This document shows, piece after piece, positions 14,461-20,319 of a stretch of DNA of 20,319 nucleotides (position 1 is its first letter; every line of letters begins with the position of its first letter). A program made the position numbers and the translations under genes. The DNA is from a virus. The notes below the pieces were generated by a model, which saw only the letters and a program-made list of their open reading frames with translations, was not told where the DNA came from and made no database searches. The stretch lies in IMG/VR virus record IMGVR_UViG_3300030102_004237, positions 1-20,319 of that record, one strand, 5' to 3'.

Positions 14461-15513
14461 CTACGCCATCGCTCTTGCATTTTTATCGGCTCGTTGTTCA
14501 AACGCCCGCATGATCCCCATCATAGTTTTTGCGCCACGATCTGGATTATTTTGACCAGTTGGGTCCGCGCCAGCTACGGCCTTACCTGTTTGTACAAATT
14601 CTGTATTAGAAAGTAACGTGGGGATTTTATCGTCTCGTGGGCCTCCCGGACCTTTGATGTAACCGCCATAGGCTGCTCTTGTAAACATCGGACGACCTAA
14701 AGTCGGATCAACAATTATGTCGTCGAATGAAGGTAAACCGGCTTGCTTTTCTTGCGCAAATAATGAGTCCTGTGGCGGTGGCGTTAACTCAGGCGGTAAA
14801 GGAGGGTTTTCGCCTCTTGCCAATGCTGCATAATATTCATCAACAACAGAACGTCTATTTGGCTGTGCAACTTCTTCTGGTTTCAGAGCGTCTGAGAGCA
14901 TACCACCAGCTACCGGAGCTAATGTAAGTGCAGCTGCTGTTCCTAGACCCATATTCGAAAGGCTTGCAGGAAGCGCACTAGCGATACCCTCTGGTAAAAC
15001 ACTGCCTATGGTTGATCCAGCGGCAGACGGTCCAGCCGCACCTAAAGAAGTTGCGCCTACCGCCTTATCCCCCATTGGTCCAAGGAACTTAGCACCAGCA
15101 AAACTTAGACCAGCGTTAATAAGCGCTTGTTCGGGCGAAGCGCCGCCAGCTAAGGAACCTAAGCCCCCGCCTATAGCCGCCCCTACAGGGCCACCTATAG
15201 CCCCGCCTACGACGGAACCGATAATAGGCGCAGCCTTTTTTAATATCTTACCGATAGATTTAAAGAAAAATTCAGGTTGACCAGTTTGAGGGTTGATAGA
15301 GTTTAATTCATTACCTACAACATAACGCTCGGGCTGTTCGATACCCATAGCTTTCATTTGCTTAAAAAGGCTATCTTTTAAGCTAGGGTTAGCTTGAAGA
15401 ACTTCGGCAGGAATGACTGTTTCGCCTTCAGCCGCATGAACAATATAGTTGTCCTCAAAGCGGCCAAGAGAAGCTAGTCCATTAGCAACTTCTTGGTATG
15501 GTGCATTCATCAT
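14461..15513 (-). CDS. Glycine-zipper virion protein with N- and C-terminal 'IP..L' motifs
   Basis: The protein has 350 residues; ATG-ATG tandem starts follow GAGGG, so residue 1 or 2 may initiate. The centre (94-125) is a classic Gly-zipper membrane segment with repeated GG at 3-4 residue spacing (GSVVGGAIGGPVGAAIGGGL). It is followed by further Ala/Gly-rich hydrophobic stretches (130-210) and a Pro-rich linker (PPLPPELTPPPQ, 237-248). The N-terminus has VHAAEGETVIPAEVL (25-39). The C-terminus has GYIKGPGGPRDDKIPTLLSN followed by TEFVQTGKAV (284-313), like the 'G.g.sDsIPA.LS.GEFV' motif in phage tail and ejection proteins. It is probably a virion protein that inserts into the host membrane during DNA entry. 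The exact family is not certain. Confidence 0.75.
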   Translation of the reverse strand: MMNAPYQEVANGLASLGRFEDNYIVHAAEGETVIPAEVLQANPSLKDSLFKQMKAMGIEQPERYVVGNELNSINPQTGQPEFFFKSIGKILKKAAPIIGSVVGGAIGGPVGAAIGGGLGSLAGGASPEQALINAGLSFAGAKFLGPMGDKAVGATSLGAAGPSAAGSTIGSVLPEGIASALPASLSNMGLGTAAALTLAPVAGGMLSDALKPEEVAQPNRRSVVDEYYAALARGENPPLPPELTPPPQDSLFAQEKQAGLPSFDDIIVDPTLGRPMFTRAAYGGYIKGPGGPRDDKIPTLLSNTEFVQTGKAVAGADPTGQNNPDRGAKTMMGIMRAFEQRADKNARAMA

Positions 15514-15560
15514 ATATCCCTCAAAGCAAAGATACTCTTATTAGGGTTTTTTCGCAAACT

Positions 15561-15791
15561 CTATGTTGCAACCTTAACAGTACCGCTATCGTTATACAGT
15601 GCGCCAGTTTCTAAACCTGTTGCGCTAGTTGGTAAGTCGGTTAATGTAATTTTTGTACCGCGCAACTCACCGGGGTTACGCTCTTGACTAATAAATAGCT
15701 CTAATGCTCGAATTAAATCGGCCATATATTGCTGTGAATATTCTGCGGATGGTTCTGGTAATCTAGGCGGCGCTATCTGGCTTGAAGACAC
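15561..15791 (-). CDS. Small virion-module protein, 76 aa, GTG start
   Basis: The start is GTG at 15791, overlapping the preceding stop by one base (TAGTG). The N-terminal part is Pro-rich then helical (YMADLIRALELFISQ). The C-terminal part, LTDLPTSATGLETGALYNDSGTVKV, has the 'LPTS..GL..G.LwnD.GtvkV' pattern I associate with small or C-terminal segments of marine phage tail proteins. No function is known to me. The placement directly after the gp10-like gene and before the ejection genes suggests a small structural or assembly component. The overlap with the upstream gene and a family-like C-terminus support a real gene. Confidence 0.78.
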   Translation of the reverse strand: MSSSQIAPPRLPEPSAEYSQQYMADLIRALELFISQERNPGELRGTKITLTDLPTSATGLETGALYNDSGTVKVAT

Positions 15792-17926
15792 TAACGCCTC
15801 CCATCTGTGCGAATATCAATTCGTGGGCTACCCAGTTTCCACTTAGCTCCAAGTGCGCTTGACTCTACTCTCAGAGCAAAAGATCTTCCACGGGCGCGTA
15901 GATGTAATTGATTTGTAAACAGCTCAACAGGAGAGCTTTGCGTTCTTTCCGCTGTACCCGCTGCTGTATTACCAAAATCTTCGCCGGGAAAGTTTCTAGC
16001 TTTAACAGTAAAAGTAGCTTGTGGACTACTGAGGTTGGTTGATCCAGAAAAAGTTAAATCAGGTATTACTCGACGAATATAAGTAAACTGATCTCCATCA
16101 CCAATATCAATCGCAGCTGATTCAATAAATGAACTCATAGCGGACCCATCGTCATCATAACCGATTTCGTGGTTATAAATATAAGACTCCCCTGCCGCCA
16201 TAGGAAATGTTCTAACGCCGCGATCAATCCATGCGGTTCTTGCTAACGATCCGAAGTACCAAACTTTTTCGCCGTAGTTATATACGACATACTTATCATT
16301 ATCGCTGCTACCTGCAGACGGATAAAACCAAAATACTTCCGAGAACTCGGAGTTGACCCCGCTGACAACTTTGTCCGCCTGTTCCGTGTTAAAGTCCAAA
16401 AACACCTTATCTTTAACTGTACAGGGCAGTTGTTGAGTTTGTCCGGCATAGACATAGAAGTTATCTATACCCATCCAGAAGACAACGTCCTCGGTTGCAA
16501 CAGCTGCATTTGGACTCATAATTGTGATGTTCGAGGCAAGCTGTTGTAAACCAAAAGTGAACGGTGGTCCAATGAACCGCATAGAGAATAGAGCCGTATC
16601 GGTCCATACTAGAATCTCACGTTTGGTTTCGACAGCCTGTATAAAGGTCGATCCTGCGCCGAGGCGTAGATCACCCGCCGTGTTTGTCGCAAGTGGATAC
16701 CAAGTAATCGGATCTTCTTGTGAGGAGAACCGGATCAGTAAAGGATCTTGGACGCCATCACCCTGCGTATCTGATGATCCGCCCAACCCATCACAACCAA
16801 AAGCTATAACATGTCGGTCTTGATCAGAAACTAATACTTGTTTAGCTATGGTCGGTACACTACGTTTAGTGCCAGTTAGTGTAGACAGCTCAATAGCGCG
16901 GGTAGACAAATTATTTGTACGATCCCAGTAAAAGATATTACTGTCCCGTGGGTTAATCAGTAGATCTTCACCAAAATTATCGTGCGACCATAGACGAATC
17001 TGTGTTGTGGTCACTAGACCGCCGGATGCTGCATCGCCCCAACCAAAATAATCATTATCGCTGCTGGCGTTGCCCTCAATCAGGGTCACGGTAGCGCCAT
17101 CAGCATGGGTTGACGCCTCTGTCCCAGACTGTGCGCGTGTCACGGTCAAGTCGTTGGTCGATACGTTAGTAACTTTCAATATCTCGTTGTCAATCAATAT
17201 CAGGTCATTAGTGGCGATGCCTGTACCGCTGGTCACGGTTAGCGTGGTGTCAGAATCAGAGAACGTGCCGCCCTCGTTAATCGTTGTCTCTAACGCACCT
17301 GCCGCCACACCGCCATACAAACCGGCACCCCAGCCAGTACCACCAACGGTAGAATCCAGACCGACGTTGATCTGATATGCGCCCACGGTGCTTGATCCAC
17401 CGTTGCCTGTGTCAGAAGAGTTAGCAGCAACACTCGCCCTGATTAAATAACTATTAGCATTGATAATAGTTACGATTTGGTGTTCTGCGTTTAAAATAGT
17501 ATCAGTGATCGCGCCGCCCAGCGAAGCAGCGCCTGAAAATGTAACAAAATCCCCTTCAACAGCGCCGTGTGATGTATCTGTAACAGTAATACTTCTACTG
17601 ATATTCGTGGCTGCAAAGGTTACATCCCCCGCACTGGTGGTAGATCGAATTGGAGTAATGTCGTTAAAGGACGAGCCTTCTTCGATGTAATATTTTAGGT
17701 GTGTGCCAACGCCAAGATAGTTCGAGCCATCTAGTGCGATCCAGTTATGCAACGCTCGTGCAGACCCAAGATAGGTGGAGGACGTTAGCTTCTCCCAGCC
17801 ACCTATTTTTTCTACATAGCCAAAACGGAACCGAATTTTATCACAATCGCGCCAACCGCCTTCATTAGAATACGAAGTGACCTCTTGGTTTACACCGGGT
17901 CGAAACTGTAATTTCGATAAAGGCAT
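15791..17926 (-). CDS. P22 gp10-like tail hub/nozzle (DNA-stabilisation) protein with extra inserted domain
   Basis: The protein has 711 residues, much longer than P22 gp10 (472). The N-terminus has the family hallmark: PLSKLQFRPGVNQE...WRDCDKIRFRFGYVEKIGGWEKL (2-47). Hallmark segments continue with LHNWIALDGSNYLGVGT (59-75), IRLWSHDNFGEDLLINPR (310-327), a beta-propeller-like body, and the C-terminal RRVIPDLTF...FALRVES...WKLGSPRIDIRTDGRR. In P22 the protein forms the hexameric lower tail hub that seals packaged DNA. Two beta-rich insertions stand out. One (~95-190) is usual in marine relatives. A second (~207-290) separates GWGAGLYGG from YFGWGDAAS, which in typical members lie close together. 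The start codon follows the Cys-rich gene with a one-base gap. Family assignment is strong; the role of the insertion is unknown. Confidence 0.87.
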   Translation of the reverse strand: MPLSKLQFRPGVNQEVTSYSNEGGWRDCDKIRFRFGYVEKIGGWEKLTSSTYLGSARALHNWIALDGSNYLGVGTHLKYYIEEGSSFNDITPIRSTTSAGDVTFAATNISRSITVTDTSHGAVEGDFVTFSGAASLGGAITDTILNAEHQIVTIINANSYLIRASVAANSSDTGNGGSSTVGAYQINVGLDSTVGGTGWGAGLYGGVAAGALETTINEGGTFSDSDTTLTVTSGTGIATNDLILIDNEILKVTNVSTNDLTVTRAQSGTEASTHADGATVTLIEGNASSDNDYFGWGDAASGGLVTTTQIRLWSHDNFGEDLLINPRDSNIFYWDRTNNLSTRAIELSTLTGTKRSVPTIAKQVLVSDQDRHVIAFGCDGLGGSSDTQGDGVQDPLLIRFSSQEDPITWYPLATNTAGDLRLGAGSTFIQAVETKREILVWTDTALFSMRFIGPPFTFGLQQLASNITIMSPNAAVATEDVVFWMGIDNFYVYAGQTQQLPCTVKDKVFLDFNTEQADKVVSGVNSEFSEVFWFYPSAGSSDNDKYVVYNYGEKVWYFGSLARTAWIDRGVRTFPMAAGESYIYNHEIGYDDDGSAMSSFIESAAIDIGDGDQFTYIRRVIPDLTFSGSTNLSSPQATFTVKARNFPGEDFGNTAAGTAERTQSSPVELFTNQLHLRARGRSFALRVESSALGAKWKLGSPRIDIRTDGRR
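17057..17308 (-). other. Inserted beta-domain in the gp10-like gene with raised GC
   Basis: This stretch encodes residues ~207-290 of the gp10-like protein, including DTTLTVTSGTGIATNDLILI, EILKVTNVSTNDLTVTRAQ and THADGATVTL. That is a small all-beta module resembling domains found in many unrelated phage structural proteins. My hand count gives 137 G+C in 252 bases (54 %), against 80/180 (44 %) in each of two samples of the same gene (16081-16260 and 17401-17580). It looks like a domain spliced into the loop between two GWG motifs. Confidence 0.6.
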
Positions 17927-17927
17927 A

Positions 17928-18230
17928 TCACATCTCTATGAGCTTCTTGTCTGAAGCTGCTTTCGTGCTAAGGGCCATAATTGTTTGACTAACTTTACTC
18001 GCCTCTACCATTTCATTTCGGAAAGACTCTACTGCAGCACCGGTTTGACGAGACTGTTGAGCATTTTCTATTAAAAGAACAGGGAGCCACGCCATAGCAC
18101 AGCCCCACTCTTCGGTCGGCTTTCCTGTGTTGGGGTTAGTGCCGTCTATTTTCATAAACCACGCACAGTCAAACTGTTTACACGGGTTGAATCCGTTCAA
18201 CGGACAGTTTTGCTTAACTTCTAACTTCAT
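17928..18230 (-). CDS. Small Cys-rich protein of the virion module, 100 aa
   Basis: I choose ATG at 18230, six bases after AAGGA; an in-frame TTG at 18248 lacks such a site. The N-terminal half carries C9, C17, C22 and C44 in CPLNGFNPCKQFDCAWFMK...PTEEWGCAMAWLPVLL, a compact cysteine/tryptophan-rich module that could bind a metal. The second half is an amphipathic helix (AQQSRQTGAAVESFRNEMVEA). I recognise the CPLNGF.PCKQF.CAWF...EWGCAMAWLP pattern as recurrent in marine phage tail modules, but no function is established. It sits between the fibre and gp10-like genes, with tight junctions on both sides. It might be an assembly factor for the hub-fibre attachment, or simply a minor tail protein. 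Confidence 0.8.
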   Translation of the reverse strand: MKLEVKQNCPLNGFNPCKQFDCAWFMKIDGTNPNTGKPTEEWGCAMAWLPVLLIENAQQSRQTGAAVESFRNEMVEASKVSQTIMALSTKAASDKKLIEM

Positions 18231-18232
18231 TC

Positions 18233-19189
18233 TTAATCCTTCGTGCAAATAATTACGTCTACGAAGGAAACATCTAAATCAATCGCTGTTCCGCTAAATG
18301 TCGAACTAACCGCAAGTGTTCCTGCGCCGTGAGTGTGGCCCCCGCCGCCGCCAGTAGCGTCTGTAGTAAAGTTGATCTCACCACCACCAGAACCGGGTTC
18401 GTGAACAATCTGGCTACTTCCGCTACCTCTACTGTTAAAGCCAAGAGTGTGAGTGTGCGACGGAATTTCAGAAACTGACAGAGTATGCGAAGCAGTGCTT
18501 CCAGAAACACTATTAGAAATAGAACCGGCTGGAGTTTGACTAGCAAACGCAGTCTCAAACGCTACAGAACCGCCAGTGCCTACAGTCCCACTTACAATAC
18601 GAAGCGCCTTGTCGTTGTGACTTGTGTCTTTAGTCCAACCTGTAGGCGCGGCGGTTTGTTGAAACAACATTTTTGTGCCAGATGCAAATCTTTCTGCGTC
18701 TGCGATTTTATCTGCTGTTACAGCATCATCTGCGATTTTTGCTGTGGTGACGGCTGAATCTTCAATGGATGCTGTGTCCACCGTCATCTTTGTGACTGCG
18801 GCACCAGAACCTGCGCCATCTGCAAAAATCCAAGCAAACGCACCAGCAACGATGGTGGCATTCGAGCCTGACCCTTGTGAGAAAATAACGGATTGGTTTG
18901 TGTTATTATGAACAAGGTAGGTTTTGTCTTGGTCATTCGGGCTAATCGTAATTGTGTTCGTACCGGACGGTGAGCCGCCAAGAACAAGCACCTTAAACTG
19001 ACCGTCAGACAAAGAACCGTCGTTAGTGGTTAGAGTATGCGTAGTTCCAGACAGCGTAATTGCGCCCACCCCATTCAGAACGCGATCAATAATATCAAAG
19101 TTGGTATTGGTGGTTGTACCCCAAGTACCCGCCTGTTCACCTGATCCGGGTTTTTCAATTCCACTATTAGCGGTGTATGAAGAAGCCAT
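18233..19189 (-). CDS. Tail fibre protein with collar-like C-terminal domain
   Basis: The protein has 318 residues. The N-terminus YTANSGIEKPGSGEQAGTWGTTTNTNFDIID (5-35) is the characteristic virion-attachment end of many marine phage fibres. The middle is beta-rich, followed by a short repetitive stretch (DTASIEDSAVTTAKIADDAVTADKIADA) typical of trimeric fibre shafts. The C-terminal half, FQQTAAPTGWTKDTSHNDKALRIV, IPSHTHTL, GGGGGHTHG and VSFVDVIICTKD, matches the tail-collar/fibre-tip fold with HxH motifs, which in known examples bind metal along the trimer axis. It should mediate adsorption to the host surface. The C-terminal domain is the likely receptor-contact region. The downstream Cys-rich gene's ribosome site begins beyond this gene's stop, so they are adjacent and probably coupled. 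Confidence 0.85.
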   Translation of the reverse strand: MASSYTANSGIEKPGSGEQAGTWGTTTNTNFDIIDRVLNGVGAITLSGTTHTLTTNDGSLSDGQFKVLVLGGSPSGTNTITISPNDQDKTYLVHNNTNQSVIFSQGSGSNATIVAGAFAWIFADGAGSGAAVTKMTVDTASIEDSAVTTAKIADDAVTADKIADAERFASGTKMLFQQTAAPTGWTKDTSHNDKALRIVSGTVGTGGSVAFETAFASQTPAGSISNSVSGSTASHTLSVSEIPSHTHTLGFNSRGSGSSQIVHEPGSGGGEINFTTDATGGGGGHTHGAGTLAVSSTFSGTAIDLDVSFVDVIICTKD

Positions 19190-20212
19190 TTAATTTACCA
19201 CCTCTGTCCATGTTTCTGCGGTGCTATCAGGACTAATTTCAGTCCATGTGCCTCCGCTATGCGTAACTTCTACCCACGACTCCGGTGTAGCCCCCGCATT
19301 AATTTCTACAAATTTTATATCGCCTTGCGTAGATTGTACCATTAAGAACTCAATATTCAAAGCCCCTGATACCAGAAGTCCTCCAAGAGTTTCTTGTAAG
19401 AATGCAAACTCTTGTTCAGATAGCCCTACTTGTATGCGAGTGCCTGCGCTAGTTTGCTCGAACAAGGCTGAAAGATCGGCGTCAGCGGTCTGAATACGAG
19501 TGCCTTGGCTTGTTTGTGTTGCGTTAAAATCTTGCGTAGAAACCCCAGAAAGAACTCGAACAGCAGCGCTGCTTTGCGTAAAGTTGGAAGATACTGTGGA
19601 CACTCCAACAAGAAGGCCAACACCCGCAGATAGAACAGATGATATAGCACTAAGCTCGGCGGTGTTGCTAAGTATCAAAACGCCAGTGCTTGTCTGATTA
19701 AACAGCGCCGATATCGTGGCAGAGTCGATTTGTATACGAGTGCCAACGCTAGTTTGCTCAAGCACTGAAGACATTGTAGCTGAATCTACCAGCGTAGCAG
19801 ATGCCGTAGAGGTCTGAGTAAAGTTTGCAGACTGAGTCGAATCGCCCAACCTCAGCCGTGTACCCGCCGAGCTTTCAATAAAATTGAACGATTGAGTCGA
19901 ATCACCTAGCCGTATCCGCGTACCCGCCGAGGACTCGGTAAAGTTAGCCTGTTGCGAAGATACTCCGCTGAAGAGGCCGATAGCGGCAGAGGATTCGGTA
20001 AAGTTTGACGAGATAGAAGAAGTACCTGCAAGAATACCCACACCCGCGTTTACGACTGACGCGATTGCAGACATCTCGGATACGCCAGAGGCGATAAAGT
20101 TCTGCGTCGCAGTCTGTGTAAAATTAGCCGAAAGCGTTGCTATTCCGTCTATCGGACCTAATCCGTATGGGAACGCAAACGGTTCCTCTGAAAAAGATCC
20201 AGCGGCAAACAT
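19190..20212 (-). CDS. Repeat-built fibre-like or structural protein, fourteen 20-residue repeats
   Basis: The protein has 340 residues. After a 23-residue leader it consists of 14 consecutive units of exactly 20 residues (24-303), with consensus roughly xSTxSxNFTQTSAGTRIxLG. There is no insertion or deletion between units. The consensus is Ser/Thr-rich, with hydrophobic residues at alternating positions, consistent with a beta-solenoid or a trimeric beta-shaft. Residues 304-340 change to a Trp-rich tail with SWVEV, TWTEI and TWTEV. There is no signal peptide, enzyme motif or known domain. The gene sits immediately upstream of the fibre (stop and start separated by no gap, TAAATG) and overlaps the upstream partial gene by 1 bp. 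A tail fibre or tail-spike-like adhesin component is the best guess, not demonstrated. Confidence 0.8.
   Translation of the reverse strand: MFAAGSFSEEPFAFPYGLGPIDGIATLSANFTQTATQNFIASGVSEMSAIASVVNAGVGILAGTSSISSNFTESSAAIGLFSGVSSQQANFTESSAGTRIRLGDSTQSFNFIESSAGTRLRLGDSTQSANFTQTSTASATLVDSATMSSVLEQTSVGTRIQIDSATISALFNQTSTGVLILSNTAELSAISSVLSAGVGLLVGVSTVSSNFTQSSAAVRVLSGVSTQDFNATQTSQGTRIQTADADLSALFEQTSAGTRIQVGLSEQEFAFLQETLGGLLVSGALNIEFLMVQSTQGDIKFVEINAGATPESWVEVTHSGGTWTEISPDSTAETWTEVVN
19304..20143 (-). repeat. Coding tandem repeat, 14 units of 60 bp with a 420-bp super-period
   Basis: The units are strict 60-base blocks. The octamer-plus string TGAGTCGAATC occurs at 19833-19843 and again at 19893-19903, exactly 60 bases apart, and the following CCGNGTACCCGCCGAG segments also align. 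At protein level units 2-6 (residues 44-143) align unit by unit with units 9-13 (residues 184-283), e.g. SSNFTESSAAIGL and SSNFTQSSAAVRV. This implies a duplicated 7-unit block on top of the unit repeat. Confidence 0.8.
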
Positions 20213-20319
20213 TAACTAATATCCTGCTCGACCCACGACAGTGTGTCTTCGTCCCACCTATAGAGGCTAGTTTCATCTGACGGATCAGGTGTTGGCGGCT
20301 CCCAATCCTTCGTAGTGTT
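20212..20319 (-). CDS. C-terminal fragment of an unidentified virion-module protein
   Basis: Only the last 35 codons are present; the gene continues beyond the right edge. The stop TAA (20212-20214) overlaps the ATG of the repeat protein by one base. The tail reads DWEPPTPDPSDETSLYRWDEDTLSWVEQDIS: Pro-rich, then a YRWDEDTLSWVE ending of the kind seen at the C-terminus of small marine phage tail proteins. Nothing more can be said about function. Position at the head of the fibre genes suggests a tail component. Confidence 0.6.
   Translation of the reverse strand, partial: NTTKDWEPPTPDPSDETSLYRWDEDTLSWVEQDIS

Noticed and set aside
17070-17375. Plus-strand 101-codon frame over the inserted domain
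   Set aside because: It is explained by the GC-rich Val/Thr-rich coding on the minus strand; there is no ribosome site and no recognisable protein.
18231-18248. TTG start for the Cys-rich gene inside the fibre gene
   Set aside because: The AAGGA site is correctly spaced for the ATG at 18230, not for the TTG.
18485-18911. Plus-strand frames over the tail fibre gene
   Set aside because: They are shadows of the Ser/Thr/Ala-rich coding strand, with low complexity and no start signals.
19304-20143. Possible CRISPR-like array from regular 60-bp spacing
   Set aside because: The period is a multiple of three, the whole block is one open frame, and units diverge at codon level as coding repeats do. 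There is no alternation of identical repeats and unique spacers.
1-20319. tRNA or other structured RNA genes
   Set aside because: No cloverleaf with the conserved T-arm sequence was found by eye, and coding density leaves almost no room.

Overview
The window looks like part of the genome of a tailed phage of marine bacteria with podovirus-like architecture. The protein types resemble those common in uncultured marine phages: a P22 gp10-like hub/nozzle protein, a fibre with a GxGEQAGTWG-type N-terminus, very large Ala/Gly-rich putative ejection proteins, a GTA-type three-TM holin and a T4-type lysozyme. There is no integrase, tRNA, rRNA, CRISPR array or insertion sequence. Coding density is very high: no gene-free stretch exceeds 300 bases, and the longest is about 164 bases (3867-4030). 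Hand-counted GC is about 42-44 % in sampled stretches, well above SAR11-type genomes, so the host is probably another marine bacterium. I cannot name it.

Layout. Positions 1-4624, all minus strand, form a DNA-replication and nucleotide module. In transcription order it holds an HD-type 5'-nucleotidase, an unrecognised coiled-coil protein, a candidate ssDNA-binding protein with an SSB-like acidic tip, an archaeo-eukaryotic-type (TOTE-like) primase, a 58-residue zinc-ribbon protein, and a UvrD/Rep-type SF1 helicase that runs off the left edge. The 164-base gap before the coiled-coil gene carries three tandem octamers and an inverted repeat. A hairpin lies between the SSB-like and primase genes.

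Positions 4699-6359 are the only plus-strand island: an SNF2-type SF2 helicase and a small XRE-type HTH regulator, co-transcribed. It begins at an AT-rich divergent promoter region (4625-4698) shared with the nucleotidase gene. It ends in a 47-bp tail-to-tail overlap with the lysozyme gene.

Positions 6313-8008 (minus) are a lysis-type cassette: a tail-anchored coiled-coil protein, a two-TM protein, a small protein with a hydrophobic N-terminus, the GTA-type holin and the lysozyme. Genes are packed with 1-4 bp overlaps or gaps of a few bases.

Positions 8008-20319 (minus) are the virion module. In transcription order it holds the C-terminus of an unidentified protein cut by the window edge, a 340-residue protein made of fourteen 20-residue repeats, a tail fibre, a small Cys-rich protein, the gp10-like hub protein, a 76-residue protein, and four putative ejection/internal proteins of 350, 307, 849 and 985 residues. 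The order runs straight into the lysis cassette, as expected of a late operon read right to left.

The main points of interest are the AEP-primase-based replication set, the paired acidic -PF C-termini on the SSB and primase, the repeat region at 3951-4038, the convergent regulator/lysozyme overlap, the GC-distinct domain inserted in the gp10-like protein, and the two-level repeat in the 340-residue protein.
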